From positions 1-21,294 of the forward strand of contig CALFJC010000177.1 in the NCBI GenBank assembly GCA_937877655.1: DNA of 21,294 nucleotides, in the 5' to 3' direction. The stretch is from an uncultured Selenomonadales bacterium (GTDB lineage: Bacteria; Bacillota; Negativicutes; Selenomonadales; Selenomonadaceae). The stretch's first letter is position 1, and the number at the start of each line of letters is the position of its first letter. The notes below the pieces were generated by a model. It was not told the origin of the DNA and did not search any database. It was given only the letters and a program-made list of their open reading frames with translations. Positions 7,366 through 13,849 of this stretch are shown in pieces. Made by a program: the position numbers and the translations under genes.

Positions 7366-7395
7366 TCGATATTTTTCGCCTCCCGAAAATGAAAA
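7366..7395 (-). promoter_or_regulatory. Candidate promoter of chemotaxis gene 1
   Basis: TATCGA (7371-7366) lies 18 nt from TTTTCA (7395-7390). It aligns base for base from CGGGAGG onward with the stronger promoter of the second gene (9516-9544), which supports the position, but both boxes are weak. Confidence 0.4.
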
Positions 7396-7407
7396 ACAAA
7401 AAATCAT

Positions 7408-7431
7408 GCCCCCCAACACTTCCGCAGGGGC
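7408..7431 (-). terminator. Possible second hairpin between the chemotaxis genes
   Basis: On the minus strand GCCCC (7431-7427) can pair with GGGGC (7412-7408), with a 14-nt loop and ATGATTTTTT following. It could back up the terminator at 7496-7522 and insulate the promoter of copy 1. The stem is short. Confidence 0.3.
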
Positions 7432-7495
7432 GACATAAAAAACTTTGCCCAAAATTATTCTGCGCGGCGTTTAATATACCTGCAAAAGTTCCAAT

Positions 7496-7522
7496 AAAAA
7501 AAACCCCGATTTTTTATCGGAG
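7496..7522 (-). terminator. Intrinsic terminator of chemotaxis gene 2
   Basis: On the minus strand CTCCGAT (7522-7516) pairs with ATCGGGG (7510-7504) around a 5-nt loop, followed by eight T. It lies about 45 nt after the stop at 7568. Confidence 0.85.
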
Positions 7523-7567
7523 CTGAAGTTTTTTTTGCGAAGATATTTTCTGCAGAAAAATTTTCTC

Positions 7568-9316
7568 TTAGTATTGGAACATCTGGAGAGAATTCTGCAA
7601 GTCTTGTGCAAGGCGGGCGAGTTCGTCTGCCGCAGAAGAAATTTCTTCGGACGACGCAGATTGTTGTTCAGCCGCCGCAGAAACACTTTCCATTTCCTTA
7701 GAGACCGACAAGCCTTTTTCCAAAGTCTTATCGTTGCAATCACGAATCTTGAACGTTGCGCTTTCAACAGCTTTAAGTTCGCGAACCATATTCTTGGCTT
7801 CGGTTTCAACTTTCTGTGACGCATCTTTAATGCTGTCGAAGGTGTCGCGCAGTCTCTCGACGGATTCGGTACCGGCACGAACTGCCGCATTACCTTTCTG
7901 CATGGAGTCAACAGCACTTGTTGTTTCGGCTTGAATTTCGCCGATGAGCAAAGCAATTTTCTGCGAGGATTCTTGAGATTCTTCGGCGAGCTTGCGGACT
8001 TCTTCTGAAACAACTGCGAAGCCGCGACCGTGTTCACCGGCGCGAGCCGCCTCAATCGCCGCGTTCAATGCGAGCAAGTTTGTTTGATCTGCAATGGCGG
8101 AAATTGATTCGACAATCTGTCCGATTTCTTGTGAACGTTTGCCGAGCTTGTCGACAGTCAAAGCGGAGTCATTAACAATTTTTTCAACGCTGATAATCTG
8201 AGCAACGGACGCCTCGACAGCTTCGGTACCTGCATTAGCCTCAATCATAGCTTTGCCGACCATTTCGGCGACCAAGTCGGAAGTTTTGGTAAGAGTTTCG
8301 ATAGAACGTGTGGCAACGTTGATTGCATCCATAGCGTCGTTGATAAGTCCTTGCTGTTCGACAACTGCGCCTGCCGAACTTGTAACGGATTGTGCAACCT
8401 GTTCGGACGCTTGGGAACTTTGATGAGCACTTGCGGTAAGTTCTTCGGAAGAAGCCGCGAATTGACTTGCCGCGTCGCTGGTTTTCTGAATAACTTTGCT
8501 TATCGTCTGACGCATTTCGCGAACGGCAGTAGCCATAGCTCCGAATTCATCTGCGCGGTCTGCGTCAAGCAAATCTGTACGACGGAAGTCGCCGTCTTTG
8601 AGCAAGTGCAAAGCTTGAACCATGTTGGAAAGAGGATTGGTAACGGCTTTGGTAATTGTGAAGCTGAAGAACAACAAGATAACGAAAGTTCCGCCGAGCG
8701 CAAGGAACAAATTGCGGGTAGCCGCCTCAATACCTTCGTTACTGCGTCTGATTGTGGCGTCAGAATCGTCGTAAGCTTTTTGCTGAATAGCCAAAATCGC
8801 GTCGCCGGTTGCAACTGCATAAGGCATAACGTCATTTTGATAATAATCAAGAGCAGCGGCTCTGTGGTTGGCGATAGCTTGAACGTCACCACCGATAGGC
8901 GGGCGCATTGCTACCATTTTATCGCTGGCATCTTTGAACTTTGCATATTCGCGTTTTGCGGCGTCAACCTGCGCACGAGCCTGCGGATCATCTTTGATTA
9001 TCTGTTCGTAAAGAGCTAAAGATTCATCCAATTCCTTTACTGCTCCGTTGTATTTATCAATGCGCTGTTGGAGCAAAGTGGCATCTGCCGTCAAAGGTGC
9101 CAAAACGACTTGAACCTGAGCATAACGCACGGCGTGACGGCAACGCCCGATTTCAAAAATACCTTTCAAATAGGTTTGGCTGATTGTGTTCAGATCGTGT
9201 TGAGCTTGCATAACTGCGAAGTAGCCGACAAGTCCGACAACAATCATACCGATAACGGCGACAGCGTTAAGAATCAACAGCTTATACGCCACTCGCATAT
9301 TGTTCATCCAAGACAT
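7568..9316 (-). CDS. Methyl-accepting chemotaxis protein (copy 2)
   Basis: The tandem paralogue of the gene at 5445-7193, also 582 residues with the same architecture: TM1, 4HB_MCP sensor, TM2, HAMP and signalling hairpin. The last 290 or so residues differ from copy 1 at only about ten positions. The sensor (36-200) has several times that density of changes, for example a different loop at 130-150 (DASDKMVAMRPPIGGD against AGGDKMMQMHSPSGGD). Synonymous differences occur throughout, so the pair is not a very recent copy; the signalling part is held by selection and the sensors have moved apart. The start is ATG 9316 after AGGAGG. Two good promoters and a conserved leader lie upstream. Confidence 0.95.
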   Translation of the reverse strand: MSWMNNMRVAYKLLILNAVAVIGMIVVGLVGYFAVMQAQHDLNTISQTYLKGIFEIGRCRHAVRYAQVQVVLAPLTADATLLQQRIDKYNGAVKELDESLALYEQIIKDDPQARAQVDAAKREYAKFKDASDKMVAMRPPIGGDVQAIANHRAAALDYYQNDVMPYAVATGDAILAIQQKAYDDSDATIRRSNEGIEAATRNLFLALGGTFVILLFFSFTITKAVTNPLSNMVQALHLLKDGDFRRTDLLDADRADEFGAMATAVREMRQTISKVIQKTSDAASQFAASSEELTASAHQSSQASEQVAQSVTSSAGAVVEQQGLINDAMDAINVATRSIETLTKTSDLVAEMVGKAMIEANAGTEAVEASVAQIISVEKIVNDSALTVDKLGKRSQEIGQIVESISAIADQTNLLALNAAIEAARAGEHGRGFAVVSEEVRKLAEESQESSQKIALLIGEIQAETTSAVDSMQKGNAAVRAGTESVERLRDTFDSIKDASQKVETEAKNMVRELKAVESATFKIRDCNDKTLEKGLSVSKEMESVSAAAEQQSASSEEISSAADELARLAQDLQNSLQMFQY

Positions 9317-9338
9317 AAAATTATTTCCTCCTTTTCAT

Positions 9339-9490
9339 GGCGGCGTAGAAAATTTTTTGCGCCTGAGATTTTACGGCAAGAGCTTTTCGTCCTGCCAACC
9401 GCCGATCTCAACGTTTGAACTTCCCTTGAAAAATTTTTTGGGATTCCCGCGAATTCATCGGGCATGACTTCCCGCCGTTCGAGCGGTAGT
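9339..9490 (-). ncRNA. Structured leader RNA of chemotaxis gene 2, riboswitch candidate
   Basis: This has the same layout as 7212-7340. Helix c is GAAC/GTTC (9480-9477 with 9420-9417). Helix a is TGAGAT/ATCTCA (9410-9405 with 9369-9364). Helix b is GGCGG/CCGCC (9403-9399 with 9343-9339). Helices a and b interleave as a pseudoknot. The inner hairpin 9374-9395 changes a G-A mismatch of copy 1 into a G-C pair and an A-U into a G-U, which preserves pairing. A 20-odd nt insertion lies in the variable link between the core and helix c'. The block ACGGCGGGAAGTCATGCCCG is identical in both leaders. Confidence 0.6.
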
Positions 9491-9515
9491 TTCGCAAATC
9501 TTGAAAGATGAGTGC

Positions 9516-9544
9516 TCTATATTTTGCCCCCTCCCGTTTGTCAA
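9516..9544 (-). promoter_or_regulatory. Proximal promoter of chemotaxis gene 2
   Basis: TTGACA (9544-9539), a 17-nt spacer, then TATAGA (9521-9516): near-perfect housekeeping sigma boxes. The TTGAC is formed at the edge of the palindromic repeat 9541-9606. In the corresponding place copy 1 has only a weak TTTTCA. Confidence 0.8.
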
Positions 9545-9606
9545 TTAGGAATTATGAATTAGGAATTAATAATTGTTTTTCATTCCTCATTTCTAATTCC
9601 CAATTA
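9541..9606. repeat. Family A palindrome without gene (deleted form of the S23 element)
   Basis: The left arm has iterated AATTAGGAATT/ATGAATT units, then AATTGTTTTT, then a right arm CATTCCTCATTTCTAATTCC ending AATTA. Both arms and the loop edge match those of the gene-carrying element at 9787-10201 in the same orientation. It can be derived from that element by deleting everything between its two GTTTT runs. Confidence 0.75.
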
Positions 9607-9646
9607 TCCAAAACGTTCCTTTCCGTATTTTCTCTAAGCACTTTCG

Positions 9647-9675
9647 ATTGTAGTTTAACGAAAAAGGAATGTCAA
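9647..9675 (-). promoter_or_regulatory. Distal promoter upstream of chemotaxis gene 2
   Basis: TTGACA (9675-9670), a 17-nt spacer, then TACAAT (9652-9647) on the minus strand. Transcripts from here would cross the family A palindrome before the leader. Between this and 9766 I see no further gene. Confidence 0.65.
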
Positions 9676-9765
9676 ATATTTGTGTCACCTTATCAAAAAA
9701 ATTGGCGACATAAATTAATCTTCGCAATGATAGCACAGCGACGGCATTTAGTCTACAAAAAAAAA

Positions 9766-9786
9766 TTGGCATTCGCCAATTTTTTT
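9766..9786. terminator. Bidirectional terminator below the S23 element
   Basis: TTGGC-ATTC-GCCAA with A runs before and T runs after on both strands (stem extended by A-T pairs). On the minus strand it ends transcription leaving the S23 gene; it directly abuts the element edge at 9787. Confidence 0.85.
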
Positions 9787-10201
9787 AATTAGGAATTATG
9801 AATTAAGAATTAGGAATTGTTTTTGTCGTTTAATGTTTTGGTTATTGAAGACAAAATTTTTATCAACTCGATACAATCTCCGAGAATGTCCCTTGATTGT
9901 GCTTCCGTCAGATATTGAGTTCTTTTAAGAAGTTCAATCCAATACGCCGATTCGTTTGCTTCTTTCAGCGCAATATACATTTTCGATTTAAAATCTGCTT
10001 GTGATTGCGCATAAACAGATTCTCTTACGTTGGCTCCTATGCTTGTGCCGCTGCGCAACAGCTGTTTTGAAATAACATATTCCGAGCGAGTATCCTTCAG
10101 ATATTTGTAAAGATTTACTATCCGAACCGCGAATGCCATACTTTTATCGAGTATTGGATTTGTTTTCTCCATTCCTAATTCCTCATTCCTAATTCCTAAT
10201 T
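9787..10201. mobile_element. S23-gene element bounded by inverted repeats of AATTAGGAATT units
   Basis: Left arm 9787-9818 and right arm 10170-10201 are inverted copies (about 26 of 31 positions alike). Each is made of AATTAGGAATT-type subunits. The element holds one gene. Its right edge supplies the last codon and stop of cbiK; the arms supply the start and stop codons of its own gene. A shorter copy without the gene lies 180 nt away (9541-9606). Elsewhere S23 genes are known inside 23S rRNA intervening sequences, which also have complementary ends; here the unit sits between protein genes. Mobility is inferred from the paired forms. Confidence 0.6.
9810..10172 (-). CDS. Four-helix-bundle protein, S23/IVP family
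   Basis: A 120-residue protein of the 23S rRNA intervening-sequence (S23) family, distant kin of the Avd accessory protein of diversity-generating retroelements. Family features seen: FAVRIVNLYKYL (about 14-25), the QLLRSGTSIGANVRES region (39-54), KSKMYIALKEANESAYWIEL (63-82) and a C-terminal helix. It is rich in basic and amphipathic helices. The molecular function of stand-alone members is not established. The start chosen is ATG 10172, just inside the right repeat arm, whose GAGGA serves as ribosome binding site; a longer frame from 10217 would translate the repeat and part of cbiK. The stop (9810-9812) is in the left arm. Confidence 0.88.
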   Translation of the reverse strand: MEKTNPILDKSMAFAVRIVNLYKYLKDTRSEYVISKQLLRSGTSIGANVRESVYAQSQADFKSKMYIALKEANESAYWIELLKRTQYLTEAQSRDILGDCIELIKILSSITKTLNDKNNS

Positions 10202-11176
10202 GACCAGAGCTTCCCAAGCTTCAGCGGCGCGTTCAACGAATATGTTACGAATTTTTTTGTTCTCGCCGAGCCCCTGAAGTTTTGTCTCGACCTTAAAGCC
10301 CATTTTCTCCAAAATGACTTTGTGCGAGTCTTCTTCGTCGCCCGCCATATCGTTATTGGCATGATCGCCCGCAACCATCATCAGCGGCATCAAAATTATT
10401 TTTTCTACCTTGTGCATTTTGAGTTTGCCCGCCCAATCCTCAAGGCGCGGCCAGCCCTCAACCGTGTAAATGTGAACATCGTTTCGTTTCATTGCTTTAA
10501 GTTTCGCTTGCATGACGGAATAATATGCGTTGGACGGGTCGGGCGTGCCGTGCGCCATGAGCAAAATCGCCGTGCCTTTTTTGAAAGACGGCAAATGGAG
10601 CGACTGCATCACTTCCAAAACGTCATCGCGTTGATCTTCCTGTCCTTGCCAATACATCAGCGGCGTTGCGAGCGTCATTTTCTTGAATTGATCTTTGTAC
10701 TCGTGGAAAAGTGCAACGTCGTACTTATATTCCATGCCCGGAATGACGTCGAGAGAGACAAGCGCAATTCGAGTGTAACCTTCGCGCTTAAGTTGGTCGA
10801 GCGTTTGTTCGGGAGTCATGTAGTCGCACTTGCCTTCGTTCTCGAAAATGTGTTTGATGACGATATGACTTGTGAAAGCCGTGATGACTTTTGCATTGGG
10901 ATGGGCGGCTGCTATTGCCTGCGCGGTCGCGTCGATTGATTTTGTGCGCTGATCCTTGTAGGTCGTGCCGAAACTCAAAACGACAATGGCGTCTTTGTCT
11001 TTCAAATTTCTCAACGTCGAGTTTTCGTATTTGAGAACTCCGATTTGAGTTGCCATTTGAAGAGCGGCAGGCGGATTCTCAACCTCGTCATTGAGTTGAT
11101 AGGCGGCTTCGGCGTGTGCGAAAAATAAACTCGAACACGCCGCCCCCACCGCCAAAAATTTTTTCCAATTCTTCAT
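10196..11176 (-). CDS. cbiK: Exported CbiK-type sirohydrochlorin cobaltochelatase
   Basis: CbiK inserts Co(II) into sirohydrochlorin in anaerobic cobalamin synthesis; some homologues act on iron or haem-related substrates. The catalytic residues are visible with family spacing: His209 in LLMAHGTPD, Glu240 in TVEGWP, His272 in GDHANNDMAGD. Unlike cytoplasmic CbiK it begins with a signal peptide (MKNWKKFLAVGAACSSLFFA, cleavage probably after HAEA), so it should work outside the inner membrane, like the periplasmic CbiK of Desulfovibrio. The start is ATG 11176 because AGGAGG lies 7 nt before it; the ATG at 11203 precedes that site. The final codon and stop (AAT TAG) come from the S23 element. 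No cob/cbi genes are adjacent. 326 residues. Confidence 0.9.
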   Translation of the reverse strand: MKNWKKFLAVGAACSSLFFAHAEAAYQLNDEVENPPAALQMATQIGVLKYENSTLRNLKDKDAIVVLSFGTTYKDQRTKSIDATAQAIAAAHPNAKVITAFTSHIVIKHIFENEGKCDYMTPEQTLDQLKREGYTRIALVSLDVIPGMEYKYDVALFHEYKDQFKKMTLATPLMYWQGQEDQRDDVLEVMQSLHLPSFKKGTAILLMAHGTPDPSNAYYSVMQAKLKAMKRNDVHIYTVEGWPRLEDWAGKLKMHKVEKIILMPLMMVAGDHANNDMAGDEEDSHKVILEKMGFKVETKLQGLGENKKIRNIFVERAAEAWEALVN

Positions 11177-11234
11177 TGAAACTCCTCCTAAAAATTTTTT
11201 CATTGCTCATACATTTCTTTACGGAGGCGATTTT

Positions 11235-11262
11235 ATTTTAAGCCGCGTAAAATTTTTGTCAA
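11235..11262 (-). promoter_or_regulatory. Candidate promoter of cbiK
   Basis: TTGACA (11262-11257), a 16-nt spacer, then TAAAAT (11240-11235), about 35 nt before the AGGAGG. The aspS side of this divergent gap has a TTGACA at 11311 but no good -10 at the right distance. Confidence 0.6.
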
Positions 11263-11362
11263 CGTCTTTAAAAATTTTTTGCTTTGATATAAAATGCGGC
11301 GGCATGTTATTTGACATCGACTGCAAAAAATCAAGAGTTTGATATAACGGGAGGAATTAAAT

Positions 11363-13147
11363 TTGGAAACATTGACGGGAATGGAGCGGACTCATCATTG
11401 CGGCGAACTTCGCAAAAGTGATGTCGGCTCTGAAGTTAAACTCGCGGGCTGGGTTTCGCGCAGAAGAGATCACGGCGGCTTAATTTTTGTCGACATGCGC
11501 GACAGAAGCGGTTTGGTTCAAATTGTCTTTGACGGCTCGACCGAAGGACTCGATTTTTCTAAGGCGGAAACTCTTCGCAACGAATTTGTTCTCGGCGTTC
11601 GCGGAAAAGTTCGCGCCCGCTCCGAAGATACAATCAATCCGAAAATGGACACGGGCGAGATTGAAATTTTGGTTGAGGAACTCAGAATTTTGAACAAGGC
11701 AAAGACTCCGCCGTTTTACATTCAAGACGGCGTCGACGTTGATGAAATGGTTCGCCTGCGTTATCGCTATTTGGATTTGCGCCGTCCCGAAATGCAGAAA
11801 AATATTATTCTGCGCCACCGCGTCACAAAAATTATGCGCGATTATCTGGACGAGCAGGGCTTTTTGGAAATTGAAACGCCGATGCTGTGTCGTTCGACTC
11901 CCGAAGGCGCGAGAGATTTTTTGGTGCCGAGCAGATTAAATCCCGGACAATTTTACGCCCTGCCGCAGTCGCCGCAAATTTTTAAACAGCTTTTGATGGT
12001 TTCGGGCTTTGAAAAATATTTCCAGATCGTCCGTTGTTTCCGTGATGAAGATCTCCGCGCAGATCGTCAACCGGAATTTACGCAACTCGACATTGAAACT
12101 TCCTTCCTCAATCAAGATCAAATTTTGACGATCATGGAAGGACTTATCAAAAGAATTTTCGAGACAACTCTTGACGTAAAAATTGAAACGCCGTTCCTGC
12201 GTATGAGTTGGGAAGAGGCAATGCGCCGCTTCGGCTCCGACAAACCCGATTTAAGATTCGGCATGGAACTTCAAGACATTTCGGAGTTCGTCAAGGGCTC
12301 GGACTTCAAAGTTTTCAACAGCGTTTTGGAGAAAAACGGGCAGATAAAAGTTATTCGCGTTGATGATTACGCAAATATTCCGCGCAGAGAACTTGACGGC
12401 TTGGTTGAATACGTCAAAACTTACGGCGCGAAAGGGCTCGCTTGGATTCAATACACGGAAGAAGGCGTCAAGTCTCCGTTCAAAAAATTTTATGGCGACG
12501 AAACTTTTGAGGCGATTAAAAATGCTACGGGCAGCAAGACGGGCGATTTACTTTTGGTCGTCGGCGATAAACCTTCCGTTGTCGCACAGGCTTTGGGCGA
12601 ATTGCGTTTGGAAATGGCAAGGCGCAGAAATTTAATCGACGCCGATAAACTTTGTTTCCTGTGGATTGTGGATTTCCCGATGTTTGAATACGTCGAAGAA
12701 GACAAACGCTATAAAGCAATGCATCACCCGTTCACTTCGCCGCGAGAAGAAGACATTGAACTTTTGCTGACGGCTCCCGAAAAGGTCAAGGCGAACGCTT
12801 ATGACATAGTTTTAAACGGCGTTGAAGTCGGCGGCGGCAGTTTAAGAATTTATCGCCGCGACGTTCAGGAAAAAGTTTTCGAGGCTATCGGCTTGACGCA
12901 GGAAGAAGCTTATTCCAAATTCGGATTTTTGATGGACGCTTTTGAGTACGGCACGCCTCCGCACGGCGGAATTGCCTTCGGCTTGGACAGATTGATTATG
13001 TTGATGGCTAAGAGAAAATCGATTCGTGACGTTATCGCTTTCCCGAAAACACAGAGCGCGATTGATCCGATGAGCCACGCGCCGAGCGAAGTCGAAGAAA
13101 AACAACTGCGCGAACTTTCAATCCGAACGGCAGTCAAGAAAAAATAA
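11363..13147 (+). CDS. aspS: Aspartyl-tRNA synthetase, bacterial type, probably non-discriminating
   Basis: A class II synthetase charging tRNA-Asp, 594 residues, normal for the bacterial type with its GAD insertion. Seen: the N-terminal OB anticodon-binding domain (about 7-110), motif 2 region FRDEDLRADRQPEFTQLDIE near 225-245, the GAD domain at about 300-420, and motif 3 GLDRLIMLMAKRKSIRDVIA near the C-terminus. The anticodon domain reads GWVSRRRDHGG; a His at this place, against Leu in E. coli, marks non-discriminating enzymes that also charge tRNA-Asn. The start is TTG 11363 with GGGAGGA 7 nt upstream; ATG 11381 would also give a normal N-terminus but has a weaker site. It is divergent from cbiK and has its own terminator. 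Confidence 0.97.
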   Translation: METLTGMERTHHCGELRKSDVGSEVKLAGWVSRRRDHGGLIFVDMRDRSGLVQIVFDGSTEGLDFSKAETLRNEFVLGVRGKVRARSEDTINPKMDTGEIEILVEELRILNKAKTPPFYIQDGVDVDEMVRLRYRYLDLRRPEMQKNIILRHRVTKIMRDYLDEQGFLEIETPMLCRSTPEGARDFLVPSRLNPGQFYALPQSPQIFKQLLMVSGFEKYFQIVRCFRDEDLRADRQPEFTQLDIETSFLNQDQILTIMEGLIKRIFETTLDVKIETPFLRMSWEEAMRRFGSDKPDLRFGMELQDISEFVKGSDFKVFNSVLEKNGQIKVIRVDDYANIPRRELDGLVEYVKTYGAKGLAWIQYTEEGVKSPFKKFYGDETFEAIKNATGSKTGDLLLVVGDKPSVVAQALGELRLEMARRRNLIDADKLCFLWIVDFPMFEYVEEDKRYKAMHHPFTSPREEDIELLLTAPEKVKANAYDIVLNGVEVGGGSLRIYRRDVQEKVFEAIGLTQEEAYSKFGFLMDAFEYGTPPHGGIAFGLDRLIMLMAKRKSIRDVIAFPKTQSAIDPMSHAPSEVEEKQLRELSIRTAVKKK

Positions 13148-13170
13148 CTTGTGAACTTTCAATAAAAAAA

Positions 13171-13206
13171 CTCCCTCGGCATTTTGCGGGGGAGAAATTT
13201 TTTTTT
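13171..13206 (+). terminator. Intrinsic terminator of aspS
   Basis: CTCCCTCG (13171-13178) pairs with CGGGGGAG (13187-13194), one G-U, followed by AAA and nine T. Confidence 0.88.
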
Positions 13207-13287
13207 GCAAACGTGTTGCGCGTTTAGTCTCAAATATTCGGCTTGAAAATTATTCATGCAGGAAAAAATCTGCGCGGGGATTTTTTG

Positions 13288-13296
13288 TGATATAAT
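13288..13296 (+). promoter_or_regulatory. Extended -10 promoter of def
   Basis: TGATATAAT at 13288-13296 combines a TGn motif with a perfect TATAAT; no good -35 is seen. It lies 27 nt before the ATG. Confidence 0.55.
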
Positions 13297-13322
13297 GAGA
13301 AAAATTTTTTGGAGGTTGAAAC

Positions 13323-13796
13323 ATGGCATTGCTTGAAATAAAAAAGGCGGGCGACCCCGTCTTGAAAGAAATTTGCAAACCGGTTGAAAAGATTGACAAA
13401 CGCTTAAGAAATTTCTTGGACGACATGGCGGAGACAATGTACGCGAGCGAAGGCGTGGGAATTGCCGCGCCGCAAGTCGGAATGAAAATTCGCGCCGTTG
13501 TTGTCGACGTTGACAAAAAAAATCGTTATGACTTGATTAATCCCGTCATAACTTATCGCGAGGGTTTGGAAGTCGGCGAAGAAGGTTGCCTTTCCTGCCC
13601 CGATTTATTCGGCGACGTGGCGCGGGCAGAAAAAATTCGCGTCGAATATATCAGCCGCTTCAACAAGAAAAAAACTCTTGAGGCTGACGGACTTTTGGCG
13701 CGTTGCATTCAGCACGAACTGGATCATCTCGACGGAAAACTTTTCATCGACATTGCAAAAAATATTACTAAGGGCAGAAAAGAGAATAGAGGATAG
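13323..13796 (+). CDS. def: Peptide deformylase
   Basis: Removes the formyl group from the initiator methionine of new proteins. All three metal-site motifs are present: motif I GVGIAAPQVG (about 42-51), motif II EEGCLSCP (about 86-93) with the Cys ligand, and motif III QHELDHLDG (about 129-137) with the HExxH. The length of 157 is normal for the short Firmicute form. ATG 13323 follows GGAGG. It has its own promoter and is separate from aspS. The stop TAG (13794-13796) falls on the first bases of the palindrome at 13793, so the last codon context has been reshaped by that element. Confidence 0.97.
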   Translation: MALLEIKKAGDPVLKEICKPVEKIDKRLRNFLDDMAETMYASEGVGIAAPQVGMKIRAVVVDVDKKNRYDLINPVITYREGLEVGEEGCLSCPDLFGDVARAEKIRVEYISRFNKKKTLEADGLLARCIQHELDHLDGKLFIDIAKNITKGRKENRG

Positions 13797-13849
13797 CTTA
13801 TAGGTGATAGCTTATAGGAAAAAACTATAAGCTATAAGCTATCAGCTAA
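13793..13849. repeat. Family B palindrome between def and the corC-like gene
   Basis: The left arm is built from ATAGCTTATAGGTG-like units, then GGAAAAAACTAT as loop edge, then a right arm CTATAAGCTATAAGCTATCA ending GCTA. The arms are inverted copies. It contains the def stop and, on the other strand, the last codons (LADSL) and stop of the corC-like gene. It shares the GGAAAAAACTAT loop with 17463-17553. Confidence 0.75.

Noticed and set aside
8351..9019. 222-residue plus-strand frame within chemoreceptor 2
   Set aside because: Shadow of the receptor gene; a similar shadow exists in copy 1.
10322..10939. 205-residue plus-strand frame within cbiK
   Set aside because: Antisense to the catalytic part of a clear chelatase gene, no start signals.
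11311..11348. aspS promoter from TTGACA (11311) and TATAAC (11343)
   Set aside because: The spacing of 26 nt is too long, and no good -10 lies at 16-18 nt.
13793..13849. Ordinary intrinsic terminator for def
   Set aside because: The palindrome lacks a GC-rich stem and a T run after it; it matches the repeat at 17463-17553 better.
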